A stretch of DNA of 33,397 bases from JAVBMJ01 sp031552535 (GCA_031552535.1 JAVBMJ010000075.1:1-33397), one strand, 5' to 3'; shown: positions 16,807 to 24,974, counted from the stretch's first letter. Program-made: numbers and translations. Notes: generated from the sequence alone by a model not told the origin.

Positions 16807-17088
16807 CTACCGGATCACGTAAACCCGTTCACCTTCACGGCTCATAAGGTAATGTTCGCGGGCGTATTGTTCGAGGAAAGAGTCGTCTTTCAGCCGCTCG
16901 ATCAATATACTGTCGGCAGCGATCTGCCCAAGATAGTAATCGCGCTGCTGCTCCGTTTGGCGTATTTGCGCCTTGACCCGCGCACGTTCCAGAAAGTTGT
17001 TGCGGTCGAAGAAAACGATAAGCAGCACGAACCCGGCGGTGGTGATCAACCACAGCCTGTTGTCGAGTATGAATTTTATAAGGTTCAT
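16807..17088 (-). CDS. FtsB/DivIC-type septum formation initiator
   Basis: A 93-residue single-pass protein: short cytoplasmic N-terminus, one TM helix (about 12-28, LWLITTAGFVLLIVFF), a heptad-like coiled coil (about 34-70), and the family ending DDSFLEQYAREHYLMSREGERVYVI. FtsB/DivIC pairs with FtsL and FtsQ/DivIB in the divisome to control septal peptidoglycan synthesis. Length and layout match the family. It lies 89 bases after queE on the same strand. The FtsB versus DivIC name cannot be decided from sequence alone. Confidence 0.88.
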   Translation of the reverse strand: MNLIKFILDNRLWLITTAGFVLLIVFFDRNNFLERARVKAQIRQTEQQRDYYLGQIAADSILIERLKDDSFLEQYAREHYLMSREGERVYVIR

Positions 17089-17177
17089 AGCCTGTCCGCT
17101 TTGCTATACTGTAATGCCTGAGACATGGATCTGTTGGCCGGTAGTAGGTTACATGCACACCTGCCGCCTGTGCCGTC

Positions 17178-17801
17178 CTACGGGATGTGCATAAATTTAT
17201 GTGTTTGTAACGAGATGTTCCAGTGCGGGTTTGCTTTCACATATTCAACTATCCCGGGCACCAACTCTTCGTAGCGGCTCCATTCGGGTTGCAGGAAAAG
17301 CATGCATTGCGGCGTTACTTTACGTGCGCATTGCTCGGCCCACTCCAGGTCGGCGCCACTCTCAACTATAATTTTCAGCTCGTGAGCCATAGGAAATATC
17401 CCTTCCAGCGGCGGTTGTTGCCGTTTGGGAGAGAGGCATATCCAGTCGAAGCTGCCGCTCATTGGGTGCGAACCCGACGTTTCGAGGAAAATATCCAGTC
17501 CGCGCTCCCGCAGTCTCGACGTCAGGTAGTCCAACGGGTAGATTAAAGGCTCGCCCCCGGTGATCACAATAGCCTGCGCCGCGTAAGACGCCGCCCGCTC
17601 CACGATGGGATCCACCTCCACCGGAGGAAACATCGCCGGATTCCATGTGAACTTGGCGTCGCACCACCGGCAACCCACATCGCATCCGCCCAGACGGATA
17701 AAGTAGGCCGGTTTTCCTGTGTGGAACCCTTCGCCCTGTATGGTGTAGAAATCCTCTACCAACGGCAACCTGCGCCCGCCGTTGAATGCTTCGCTATTCA
17801 T
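17178..17801 (-). CDS. queE: 7-carboxy-7-deazaguanine synthase
   Basis: QueE is a radical SAM enzyme that contracts the ring of 6-carboxytetrahydropterin to 7-carboxy-7-deazaguanine, on the way to preQ0 and queuosine. The 207-residue protein has FYTIQGEGFHTGKPAYFIRLGGC near the N-terminus and the cluster motif C40-x3-C44-x2-C47 (CDVGCRWC), followed by the ITGGEPL segment. The ATG at 17801 lies inside the end of hpt (8-base overlap), so translation is probably coupled. No other queuosine gene is in the window. Confidence 0.94.
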   Translation of the reverse strand: MNSEAFNGGRRLPLVEDFYTIQGEGFHTGKPAYFIRLGGCDVGCRWCDAKFTWNPAMFPPVEVDPIVERAASYAAQAIVITGGEPLIYPLDYLTSRLRERGLDIFLETSGSHPMSGSFDWICLSPKRQQPPLEGIFPMAHELKIIVESGADLEWAEQCARKVTPQCMLFLQPEWSRYEELVPGIVEYVKANPHWNISLQTHKFMHIP

Positions 17802-18336
17802 CCACTACCTTGTAAATATCCCTCAGATTGCGGCCCAACTGGTCGTAATCCAACCCGAATCCCACAATAAAATCGTTGGGAATGACCATTCCGCAGTACC
17901 TTACCGGAATATCTTTTTTGTAAGAAGCCGGCTTGAGCAGCATGGTGGCGATCTCCACACTCGCCGGGGAGTGCGATTTGAGTAGGTTTACAAGATAGTC
18001 GAGGCTCTCACCCGTATCGACAATATCCTCGACAATTATTATGTGCCTTCCCGAAATATCGCCGTTGATGCCTATCAACTCCTGTACGCAGCCCGTGGAA
18101 CACGTCCCGGAATATGAGGCCAGTTTCACGAACGACACCTCGCAATCGAAGTCGATGTTCTGCAACAGTTCGGCGGCGAACATGAATGCTCCGTTGAGAA
18201 TACACAGAAAAAGCGGTGTCTCCTTGTCGCGATAATCGCAGTTTATCCGGGTCGCTACGTCGGATATGGCCGTTTCGAGTTTCTCGTTGGGTATCGATAT
18301 CTCGAATGTTTTGTCGTGCAGCTTAACCAGTTTCAT
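17794..18336 (-). CDS. hpt: Hypoxanthine phosphoribosyltransferase
   Basis: A 180-residue purine salvage enzyme converting hypoxanthine (and usually guanine) plus PRPP to the nucleotide. The PRPP-binding loop is IIIVEDIVDTGESLDYL (about 99-115), with upstream CILNGAFMFAAELL and KLASYSGTCSTG segments typical of type I HPRTs. It is the first gene of a minus-strand set and is divergent from purE, a de novo purine gene, across a 138-bp region. The ATG at 18336 starts MKLVKLHD. A second ATG 5 bases upstream is out of frame. Confidence 0.93.
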   Translation of the reverse strand: MKLVKLHDKTFEISIPNEKLETAISDVATRINCDYRDKETPLFLCILNGAFMFAAELLQNIDFDCEVSFVKLASYSGTCSTGCVQELIGINGDISGRHIIIVEDIVDTGESLDYLVNLLKSHSPASVEIATMLLKPASYKKDIPVRYCGMVIPNDFIVGFGLDYDQLGRNLRDIYKVVDE

Positions 18337-18431
18337 TTCATGGCTGTTAGATTAGTATTGGCTTCTTTCGTGGACTCCCGTAGCTCGTGACAGTTGCGCG
18401 CGTAAGAAATTTTATTTCCGTGGTTTTATAT

Positions 18432-18439
18432 TAACTTTG
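18432..18439 (+). promoter_or_regulatory. -7 box of the purE promoter
   Basis: TAACTTTG fits TAnnTTTG. TTTA at 18411-18414 lies at about the right distance for a -33 element. A start site near 18446 would place the GTG/ATG codons around 18448 at the transcript edge, which favours the ATG at 18475 as the purE start. Confidence 0.55.
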
Positions 18440-18474
18440 CGAAGTTAATGGTTTTGTTTCTAATTTTAATAAAA

Positions 18475-18987
18475 ATGACCCCTAAAGTTTCGATAATTAT
18501 GGGCAGCATTTCCGACCTGAAGATTATGGATGGTGCGGCCAAGTTCCTCGACGAGATGGAGATCCCCTACGAAATACACGCTCTTTCGGCGCACCGCGTG
18601 CCCGAAAAAGTGGCGGCCTTTGCACGTGAGGCACACCTGCGGGGTATAGAAGTGATCATTGCCGGTGCCGGTGGCGCAGCACACCTGCCGGGAGTGGTCG
18701 CGGCGTTCACTCCGCTTCCTGTGATAGGAGTGCCGGTCAAATCGTCGAATTCTATCGACGGCTGGGACAGCATACTGTCGATCCTGCAGATGCCTGCCGG
18801 GATACCGGTGGCTACGGTGGCGTTGGACGGAGCGCAGAACGCCGCGATACTGGCCACGCAGATATTGTCGGTAGGCGACGGTGCCATACGTGAAAAGATG
18901 CTGGCCTTCAAAGCCCGTATGGCTGCGAAGATAGAGCGTGCCAACGAGGAGTTGGCCGCAGTGAAGATGCCTTTTAAGACAAATTGA
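18475..18987 (+). CDS. purE: N5-carboxyaminoimidazole ribonucleotide mutase
   Basis: Class I PurE rearranges N5-CAIR to CAIR in de novo purine synthesis. The protein of 170 residues (from the ATG at 18475) shows VSIIMGSISDLKIM, SAHR (catalytic H40), GIEVIIAGAGGAAHLPGV and LQMPAGIPVATVAL. The frame is open to 18448, but those nine extra residues are hydrophobic, lie at or before the predicted transcript start, and precede the usual N-terminus. The metal transporter gene begins 4 bases after the stop. No purK is adjacent. Confidence 0.95.
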   Translation: MTPKVSIIMGSISDLKIMDGAAKFLDEMEIPYEIHALSAHRVPEKVAAFAREAHLRGIEVIIAGAGGAAHLPGVVAAFTPLPVIGVPVKSSNSIDGWDSILSILQMPAGIPVATVALDGAQNAAILATQILSVGDGAIREKMLAFKARMAAKIERANEELAAVKMPFKTN

Positions 18988-18991
18988 CGCC

Positions 18992-19801
18992 GTGCCCGAA
19001 TCGAACATATTGTATGCTTTGCTGCTGACCCTGTTCGCGGGCCTTTCCACGGGTATAGGCAGTGCCATAGCCCTGGTGGCGAGGCATACCAACAAAAAAT
19101 TTCTTTCGTTTTCGTTGGGACTTTCGGCCGGTGTGATGATCTATATCTCGTTTGTGGAGATATTGGCCGCTTCCAGGGCTGACCTTGCCGGGATAATGGG
19201 TGCTAAAACAGGTAACCTGGTGGCCACATTATCATTCTTCGGGGGTATATTGATCGCGGCGGTTATCGACAGACTGGTGCCCTCGGGTGAGAATCCCCAT
19301 GAAATGCGGCGGCTGGAGGAGTTGGGTGGACACAAGAGGCGCCCGGCACGCGATCTGGGACGCATGGGAGTGTTCACGGCCCTGGCGGTGGCGGTGCACA
19401 ACTTTCCGGAGGGGATAGCCACATTTATGGCGGCGGCGGGTTCGCCTTCGATAGGGATCCCGATAGCCATAGCGGTGGCTATACATAATATCCCGGAAGG
19501 GATTGCCGTGTCGGTGCCGATATATTTTGCCACCAAGAGCCGCCGTAAGGCATTCTGGTTGTCGTTCCTGTCGGGATTGGCCGAGCCGGTGGGGGCTGTG
19601 GCGGCTTACCTGGTGTTGCTGCCGTTCATGTCGCCGGTGTTGTTGGGATGCGTGTTTGCGGCGGTGGCGGGAATCATGGTGTTCATCTCACTCGACGAGT
19701 TGTTGCCCGCGGCGCAGGAGTATGGTGAACATCATGTGGCAATAACAGGACTTATCGCCGGTATGGCCGTGATGGCCGTGAGTCTGGTGCTGCTCGCATA
19801 G
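18992..19801 (+). CDS. zupT: ZIP family metal transporter (ZupT-like)
   Basis: A 269-residue inner-membrane importer of zinc and other divalent metals. The two metal-site helices carry H136-N-F-P-E140 (AVHNFPEGIATFM) and H165-N-I-P-E169 (AIHNIPEGIAVSVPIYFAT), diagnostic for the ZIP/ZupT family. About eight hydrophobic segments and a hydrophilic, H- and R-containing loop (about 98-122) are present. GTG at 18992 is the likely start, 4 bases after purE, so the genes are co-transcribed although functionally unrelated. Confidence 0.92.
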   Translation: MPESNILYALLLTLFAGLSTGIGSAIALVARHTNKKFLSFSLGLSAGVMIYISFVEILAASRADLAGIMGAKTGNLVATLSFFGGILIAAVIDRLVPSGENPHEMRRLEELGGHKRRPARDLGRMGVFTALAVAVHNFPEGIATFMAAAGSPSIGIPIAIAVAIHNIPEGIAVSVPIYFATKSRRKAFWLSFLSGLAEPVGAVAAYLVLLPFMSPVLLGCVFAAVAGIMVFISLDELLPAAQEYGEHHVAITGLIAGMAVMAVSLVLLA

Positions 19802-19823
19802 AGCTTGTTTAAAATTATTGTCT

Positions 19824-20015
19824 ATGATCAAATGGTTCCGTAGCCAGCCGCCTTCTGTAAAGTGGATGGTAATACTTATAATAATGTTCCTTTTAGGTGT
19901 GATCCTGCGGTGGGGTTTCGTCCGTTCGGAGACTACTGCCGTATGGAAAAATATGTTCCCGTCGAAGGAACAGATCAAACAGCAAACTGAGGATAAAAAA
20001 GAGCAACGGCGATGA
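19824..20015 (+). CDS. Small single-pass membrane protein of unknown function
   Basis: A 63-residue protein starting MIKWFRSQPPSVKW, with one TM helix (about 15-30, WMVILIIMFLLGVILRW) and a charged C-terminal tail (SKEQIKQQTEDKKEQRR). I do not recognise a family. The ATG at 19824 is used; an upstream TTG at 19818 adds two residues. Its stop overlaps the glycerate kinase start (ATGA at 20012-20015), and it follows the ZIP gene by 22 bases, which supports it being a real translated gene. Confidence 0.65.
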   Translation: MIKWFRSQPPSVKWMVILIIMFLLGVILRWGFVRSETTAVWKNMFPSKEQIKQQTEDKKEQRR

Positions 20016-21157
20016 ACATACGTAAAGTGGTCATAGCTGCCGATTCATTCAAGGGTTCGCTTTCTTCGGGCGAAGTGGCCCGCAGTGTCGAACGCGGCGT
20101 ACGCGAGGTGTTTCCCTGCTGCGAGATAGTGGGATTGCACGTTGCCGACGGCGGCGAAGGTACCGTAGAGGCATTGCATGCCACAATGGGTGGCGAATTG
20201 ATCTCTGCCAGGGTTGCCGACCCATTGATGCGCATAGTGGAGGCCCGTTATTTAATTACCGACTCAGGTCGTACGGCCGTCGTCGAACTGGCCTCAGCCA
20301 GCGGTCTTACGCGACTTGGCGACAGTGAGAGAAATCCGATGGAGACGACGACTTACGGCACGGGACAGCTTATCGCGGATGCCCTCTCTCGCGGGTGTCG
20401 CAATTTTTTGGTGACCCTGGGCGGCAGCGCTACCAACGATGCCGGGACCGGGTTGTTGCAGGCACTGGGATTCCGCTTCTTCGATGCTTCGGGAGCGGAG
20501 TTGGGCCAAGGCGGTAAGATGCTCGGACGGATAGCACGGATTGACGACACGGCATTGGCCGCTGGGGTGCGGGAATCGGCTTTTACTGTGGCATGCGACG
20601 TCAGGAACCCTTTTTCCGGACGGGATGGAGCAGCTTACATATTCGCGCCGCAAAAGGGTGCTGATCCTCGGATGGTGGAGGCACTCGACCACGGTTTGAA
20701 GAATTTTGCGGAGGTTGTCGCCGGTCATAACGGGGCCGGAATAGATTTAATACAGGGCGCGGGAGCGGCCGGAGGGGCGGCCGGAGGTTTGGTTGCCTTG
20801 CTGGGAGCGGAGTTGGTATCGGGAATCGACATGGTATTATGTGCCGCAGGCTTTGAGGCGATGCTCGATGGTGCCGATCTGGTCATCACGGGTGAAGGCA
20901 GGCTCGATTCACAAACTGCGATGGGAAAAGCACCACGAGGGGTGCTGGATGCCGCCGCCCACCACAGAGTGCCGGTGATCGCTATAGGCGGAGCTGTGGA
21001 GGAGAGCGCCGCACTAAACCGTCAGGGTTTCGCCGCAGTTTTCCCGATCCTTTCCGGACCGGCCACGCTAGAGGAAGCTATGCACTCCGGGACGGCCGGT
21101 GGCAACATCACCCGAACCGTGGAGCAGATAATGCGGGTGCTGGCCCTTAAGAAGTAG
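20012..21157 (+). CDS. Glycerate kinase (GckA/GlxK family)
   Basis: A 381-residue kinase phosphorylating glycerate, most likely at the 2-position as in GlxK/GarK enzymes, feeding glycolysis. Family landmarks are IAADSFKGSLSSGEVARSVERG at the start, VADGGEGTVEAL, a TLGGSATNDAGTGLLQALG segment (about 137-155) and ITGEGRLDSQTAMGKAPRGV (about 296-315). The length is normal. It overlaps the preceding small membrane protein gene by 4 bases. No glyoxylate or tartronate genes are nearby, so the source of glycerate is unknown. Confidence 0.92.
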   Translation: MNIRKVVIAADSFKGSLSSGEVARSVERGVREVFPCCEIVGLHVADGGEGTVEALHATMGGELISARVADPLMRIVEARYLITDSGRTAVVELASASGLTRLGDSERNPMETTTYGTGQLIADALSRGCRNFLVTLGGSATNDAGTGLLQALGFRFFDASGAELGQGGKMLGRIARIDDTALAAGVRESAFTVACDVRNPFSGRDGAAYIFAPQKGADPRMVEALDHGLKNFAEVVAGHNGAGIDLIQGAGAAGGAAGGLVALLGAELVSGIDMVLCAAGFEAMLDGADLVITGEGRLDSQTAMGKAPRGVLDAAAHHRVPVIAIGGAVEESAALNRQGFAAVFPILSGPATLEEAMHSGTAGGNITRTVEQIMRVLALKK

Positions 21158-21322
21158 ATTAGAGGGAAGTCATTTAGTATCAATGATTTTCCGTATGGGT
21201 TTGATCACGCCCGCGAGAATGCCGGATTGCCGGTCTTTGTCGGGGTATAGATGGTAGAAAGTCAAGCTCATCCAGGTCTTGTTAATAATCCGGATTTTGA
21301 AACAGACAGTAGCGTAATACAA

Positions 21323-21358
21323 AAAATCCCCGCAATTCCTTACGATTGCGGGGATTTT
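21323..21358 (-). terminator. Rho-independent terminator of the tmRNA gene
   Basis: A perfect 13-14 bp stem (arm AAATCCCCGCAAT at 21324-21336, partner 21345-21357) with an 8-base loop. Read on the minus strand it ends in a run of six Ts, 22 bases beyond the tmRNA 3' end. T residues on the plus side are fewer, so it mainly serves ssrA. Confidence 0.85.
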
Positions 21359-21380
21359 CTACAATGTTTGTTTCCGGTTG

Positions 21381-21782
21381 TGGAGGTGGAGGGAGTCGAA
21401 CCCTCGTCCAAACAAGGAACCCAAGAGCTTTCTACACGCTTAGCCGACCGTTTGATCCTTCTGTTCGCGCCCGGCAGGCGGCAGCCTAACGCGAACCCCA
21501 GCCTGCTTGTTTTCGCCCCGGAGCACAGGCATCCTCCGTCGCTATCCCTTCATTGATGATACCCCGTACGCTTCGCCACAAAGGGAGGGTGGCTGGGCGG
21601 GGTACTCGTCGCCGGACCGCCTGGGGCCCGGGGATTAAGATAATTTTACGTGGTAAAATTATGCAGCGAGTGCATAGCTATTATTGCCATTTGTTGTTGA
21701 GCGTTCACTTTAACGAGCGTCGCGCACAAGGCTCGGCGTGCTTACAATCAGACTCTACCCGCTGTCAAAACCGGTCACCCCC
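21381..21782 (-). ncRNA. ssrA: Transfer-messenger RNA (tmRNA)
   Basis: A one-piece tmRNA of about 402 nt that rescues stalled ribosomes together with SmpB. The 5' end GGGGGTGACCGGTTTTGACA (21782 downward) pairs over seven positions, one a G-U, with CACCTCC at the 3' end (discriminator A at 21381). The T-arm GAGGGTTCGACTCCC is intact. The 3' CCA is not encoded. The tag reading frame ends NGNNSYALAA followed by TAA at 21659-21661, matching the YALAA ending used for proteolysis. The resume codon cannot be fixed by eye. Upstream is a TACATTTG promoter box; downstream is a strong terminator. Confidence 0.95.
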
Positions 21783-21794
21783 TGATTGGAGATA

Positions 21795-21802
21795 CAAATG
21801 TA
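21795..21802 (-). promoter_or_regulatory. -7 box of the tmRNA promoter
   Basis: Minus-strand TACATTTG matches TAnnTTTG and ends 12 bases before the inferred mature 5' end at 21782. No convincing -33 element was seen. Confidence 0.6.
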
Positions 21803-21863
21803 CTATAAAAACGTTTCCCCGCATAAAATAATTGCCATTGTGTGCCGATTTATTTTACAACCC

Positions 21864-21900
21864 TGGCGCCGGCGGAAAAAATAATGGCGCCGGCCGGCGC
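21864..21900. promoter_or_regulatory. GC-rich direct repeat and palindrome upstream of the FtsE-like gene
   Basis: TGGCGCCGGC occurs at 21864-21873 and again at 21885-21894, 21 bases apart (two helical turns). The second copy is part of a perfect 14-bp palindrome GCGCCGGCCGGCGC (21887-21900), which covers the place where the -33 element would be. It could be an operator or a hairpin in a longer transcript. Confidence 0.4.
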
Positions 21901-21916
21901 ATTCCAAAAGATTTGC

Positions 21917-21924
21917 TAACTTTG
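21917..21924 (+). promoter_or_regulatory. -7 box for the FtsE-like gene
   Basis: TAACTTTG fits TAnnTTTG, 14 bases before the ATG at 21939, implying a very short leader. Confidence 0.5.
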
Positions 21925-21938
21925 AGGGCGGAAAAAGG

Positions 21939-22682
21939 ATGGAAATGGAACAGGAGAATGTCATTGAACTGAAAGGGGTTTCGATATACCACGCACGGGA
22001 AGCCTATTCGCGCCGGGCGAGCCGCAAAGTCAACAAGAACGACGAATTGGTGCTTTCCGAGGTGAGCCTTACTATAGGGCGCGGAGAGATGGTCTACCTG
22101 ATAGGGCGTGTGGGGAGCGGTAAAAGTTCGTTGTTGAAGACGCTTTATGCCGAACTGCCGCTCAAGGTCGGATCGGCCAAAGTGGTGGGATTCGACTTGA
22201 GGACCCTTTCGCGGCGCAGCATCCCACGGTTGAGGCGTAAAGTGGGAATCGTATTTCAGGATTATCAGTTGCTTACAGATCGCAATGTATTCGAGAACCT
22301 CCATTTCGTGATGCGGGCCACTGGCTGGCACGACGAAAGGTTGATACGCAAGAAGATCGAGGAGGTACTGTCGCTGGTGGGGTTGACCAACAAGGAGTAT
22401 AAGATGGTATTCCAGCTCTCGGGAGGCGAGCAGCAACGCGTGGCGATAGCGCGTGCCCTGGTCAACGACCCGAAGGTGATCCTGGCCGACGAACCCACGG
22501 GGAATCTCGATCCGTCGGCGGCTGAAGGTATTATGGGCCTGTTTAGCGAGATTGTGCGCGGAGGCTGCTCGATAGTGATGGCTACACATAATATATCCAA
22601 CATAGAGGCGTTCCCGTCGCGGACGATACGTTTCGTGCAGGGAAAGATAGAGGAGATAGATATCGAGTCGTTGATGTGTTGA
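21939..22682 (+). CDS. FtsE-like ABC transporter ATP-binding protein
   Basis: A 247-residue ABC ATPase with Walker A GRVGSGKSS (56-64, K62), Q-loop FQDYQ (106-110), signature LSGGEQQR (160-167), Walker B VILADE (180-185) and H-loop MATHN. The overall pattern, with VFENLHFVMRATGW after the Q-loop, is FtsE/LolD-like; in FtsE the partner FtsX controls septal cell-wall hydrolases. A basic insertion of about 17 residues (EAYSRRASRKVNKNDE, near 21-36) separates the first two strands. No ftsX or other permease is adjacent, so a LolD/MacB-type role remains possible. An ATG at 21945 is an alternative start. Confidence 0.85.
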   Translation: MEMEQENVIELKGVSIYHAREAYSRRASRKVNKNDELVLSEVSLTIGRGEMVYLIGRVGSGKSSLLKTLYAELPLKVGSAKVVGFDLRTLSRRSIPRLRRKVGIVFQDYQLLTDRNVFENLHFVMRATGWHDERLIRKKIEEVLSLVGLTNKEYKMVFQLSGGEQQRVAIARALVNDPKVILADEPTGNLDPSAAEGIMGLFSEIVRGGCSIVMATHNISNIEAFPSRTIRFVQGKIEEIDIESLMC

Positions 22683-22787
22683 GGGTGGCTGTGTGCCGCG
22701 GATATAAATGGACGTTGCGCCCGTTCGGCGAAATAGGAATGGAGCATGCAATGGCGGTCGGGGCTTTATGTATTCAGCAAATTTTAG

Positions 22788-22795
22788 TATCTTTG
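22788..22795 (+). promoter_or_regulatory. -7 box of the gyrB promoter
   Basis: TATCTTTG fits TAnnTTTG, with TTTA (22765-22768) 19 bases upstream as a likely -33. The resulting leader of about 75 nt contains a CCCC-TTCG-GGG-type hairpin near 22806-22815. Confidence 0.55.
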
Positions 22796-22878
22796 TATAA
22801 TTTTTCCCCTTCGGGCTGGAGCTTTGCCTTGCATGGGAGGTGGTTGTTTGTTGTAAAGATTGATTATCAGAATATAAG

Positions 22879-24831
22879 ATGAGCGAAGAAAAAGAGATCA
22901 ATACCGGCGGGCAGGAGTATTCCGCGTCGAGCATACAGGTGTTGGAAGGTCTGGAGGCTGTGCGCAAGCGCCCGGCGATGTATATAGGCGACATAGGGCA
23001 AAAGGGATTGCACCACCTTGTGTATGAGGTGGTCGACAACTCGATAGATGAAGCCCTGGCTGGGTATTGCTCTAATATCGAGGTTTACATCAATGCCGAC
23101 GGTTCGATAACCGTCGAGGACGACGGGCGCGGGATCCCGGTCGGCTACCATGAGAAAGAGGGTAAGTCGGCTCTGGAGGTGGTGCTAACGATCCTGCATG
23201 CCGGCGGCAAGTTCGACAAGGACAGCTATAAGGTGTCGGGCGGGTTGCACGGAGTGGGCGTTTCGTGCGTTAACGCGCTGTCGAGCCTGCTGGTCGCAGA
23301 GGTGCACACGGGCGGCAAACACTACCGCATGTCGTTCAGCAAGGGTATTCCGACTTCGGAGTTGGAGGTGCTGGGCGAAACATCGCGCACGGGAACTATA
23401 ATCACTTTTAAACCCGACGACACTATATTCAACACAACCGAATACCGTTTCGAAATTCTGGCGTCGCGCCTCAGGGAACTATCTTACCTCAATAAAGGCG
23501 TACGGCTCAACCTTACCGATCGCAGAACCACGGAAGATAGCCCGGAGCCTGTCCGCGAGGAGTACTATTCGGAGGAGGGTTTGAAGGAGTTTGTCAAATA
23601 TCTCGACTCGACCCGCGAACCACTGACGGAAGGCGTTATTTATATCGACACCGAGAAAGACAAGGTGCCGGTGGAGGTGGCCATGCAGTATAATACGAGT
23701 TTTTCGGAGAATGTGCACTCGTATGTCAACAATATCAACACGATAGAGGGAGGAACGCACCTTTCGGGGTTCCGCAGCGCACTGACGCGTACCCTTAAGA
23801 AATATGCCAAGGATTCGGGAATGGTCTCAAAGTTGAAGTTCGAGATCAATGGTGACGACTTCCGCGAGGGTCTTACGGCGATTATTTCGGTCAAGGTCCA
23901 GGAGCCGCAGTTCGAGGGTCAGACCAAGACCAAACTGGGCAACAGCGAGGTTGCCGGCGTTGTGGAGCAGGCTATCGCCCAGGCGCTGACCAACTATCTT
24001 GAGGAGAATCCGAAAGATGCCAAAGCTATTGTGCAGAAGGTGATACTGGCCGCTACGGCGCGTCATGCAGCCCGTCAGGCCCGCGAATTGGTGCAGCGTA
24101 AGACAGTGCTTTCGGGCTCGGGGCTTCCGGGCAAGTTGGCCGACTGTTCGTCGCGCGACAGGGAGATCACCGAGATATTTTTCGTCGAGGGCGACTCTGC
24201 AGGCGGTACGGCCAAACAGGGCCGCGACAGGGTGTTTCAGGCTATCATGCCGCTGAGGGGCAAAATCCTCAACGTCGAAAAAGCCATGGAGCATAAGATA
24301 CTGGAAAACGAGGAGATCAAGAATATGTTCACGGCGCTGGGAGTCTCAATAGGCACGGTAGAAGACAGCAAAGCACTGAACACCGATAAGTTGCGTTACG
24401 GGAAGATCATTATCATGACTGATGCCGACGTCGACGGAAGCCATATCGCGACGCTGATGCTGACGTTCTTCTTCCGCTATATGGTAAACCTGGTACAGAA
24501 CGGGAATATATATATAGCCACGCCTCCGCTTTACCTGGTGAAAAAAGGGAAGCAGGAGCGCTATTGCTGGAGTGAAGAGGAGCGCGAGGCAGCGGTCGAG
24601 GAGTTCGGCTCGAAAGGGGTCAATATTCAGCGTTACAAGGGTTTGGGCGAGATGAACGCCGAACAGTTGTGGAGCACTACGATGAATCCCGATACCCGCA
24701 TCCTGCGTCAGGTTACTATCGACAGCGCCGCCGAGGCCGACCGTATATTTTCTATGTTGATGGGCGACGATGTTCCGCCACGCCGCGAATTCATCGAGCG
24801 CCATGCCAAATATGCAAAGATAGACGCATAA
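22879..24831 (+). CDS. gyrB: DNA gyrase subunit B
   Basis: GyrB is the ATPase subunit of DNA gyrase, which introduces negative supercoils. The 650-residue protein has the GHKL ATP site (VVDNSIDEALAG, then VEDDGRGIPV and GGLHGVGVSCVNALS), the transducer domain, the TOPRIM motif EGDSAGG (about 438-444), DADVDGSHI (about 515-523) and the C-terminal QRYKGLGEMNAEQLWSTTMNP. Length and the GLGEMN signature favour GyrB over ParE, though the two families are close. It has its own promoter and is followed 143 bases later by udk. Confidence 0.94.
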   Translation: MSEEKEINTGGQEYSASSIQVLEGLEAVRKRPAMYIGDIGQKGLHHLVYEVVDNSIDEALAGYCSNIEVYINADGSITVEDDGRGIPVGYHEKEGKSALEVVLTILHAGGKFDKDSYKVSGGLHGVGVSCVNALSSLLVAEVHTGGKHYRMSFSKGIPTSELEVLGETSRTGTIITFKPDDTIFNTTEYRFEILASRLRELSYLNKGVRLNLTDRRTTEDSPEPVREEYYSEEGLKEFVKYLDSTREPLTEGVIYIDTEKDKVPVEVAMQYNTSFSENVHSYVNNINTIEGGTHLSGFRSALTRTLKKYAKDSGMVSKLKFEINGDDFREGLTAIISVKVQEPQFEGQTKTKLGNSEVAGVVEQAIAQALTNYLEENPKDAKAIVQKVILAATARHAARQARELVQRKTVLSGSGLPGKLADCSSRDREITEIFFVEGDSAGGTAKQGRDRVFQAIMPLRGKILNVEKAMEHKILENEEIKNMFTALGVSIGTVEDSKALNTDKLRYGKIIIMTDADVDGSHIATLMLTFFFRYMVNLVQNGNIYIATPPLYLVKKGKQERYCWSEEEREAAVEEFGSKGVNIQRYKGLGEMNAEQLWSTTMNPDTRILRQVTIDSAAEADRIFSMLMGDDVPPRREFIERHAKYAKIDA

Positions 24832-24974
24832 CAGTACTGCTGGCTGCTGTAGTTAGGATGGCGGGCACCGGGGGCCGGGTGTTGGAATAGAATAGCCGGA
24901 TTCGTCGGGCAGCGCAATACAAGTAGGGACTGCTTGTTTTCGAAGGGGAAATTAGTGTCATTTAATGCTATATT

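Noticed and set aside
21381..21460. Possible tRNA, from the GGTTCGACTCCC T-arm
   Set aside because: No matching D-arm or anticodon arm next to it; the pairing 5' strand is about 400 bases away, as in tmRNA.
21251..21556. Plus-strand ORF across the tmRNA 3' region
   Set aside because: The DNA is explained by the tmRNA and its terminator on the other strand.
21855..23039. 394-codon minus-strand ORF spanning the FtsE-like and gyrB starts
   Set aside because: It crosses two real genes and two promoters on the opposite strand and resembles no protein family.
24868..24890. GC-rich CACCGGGGGCCGGGTG stretch after gyrB as a terminator
   Set aside because: Pairing requires a bulge and no T-tract follows.
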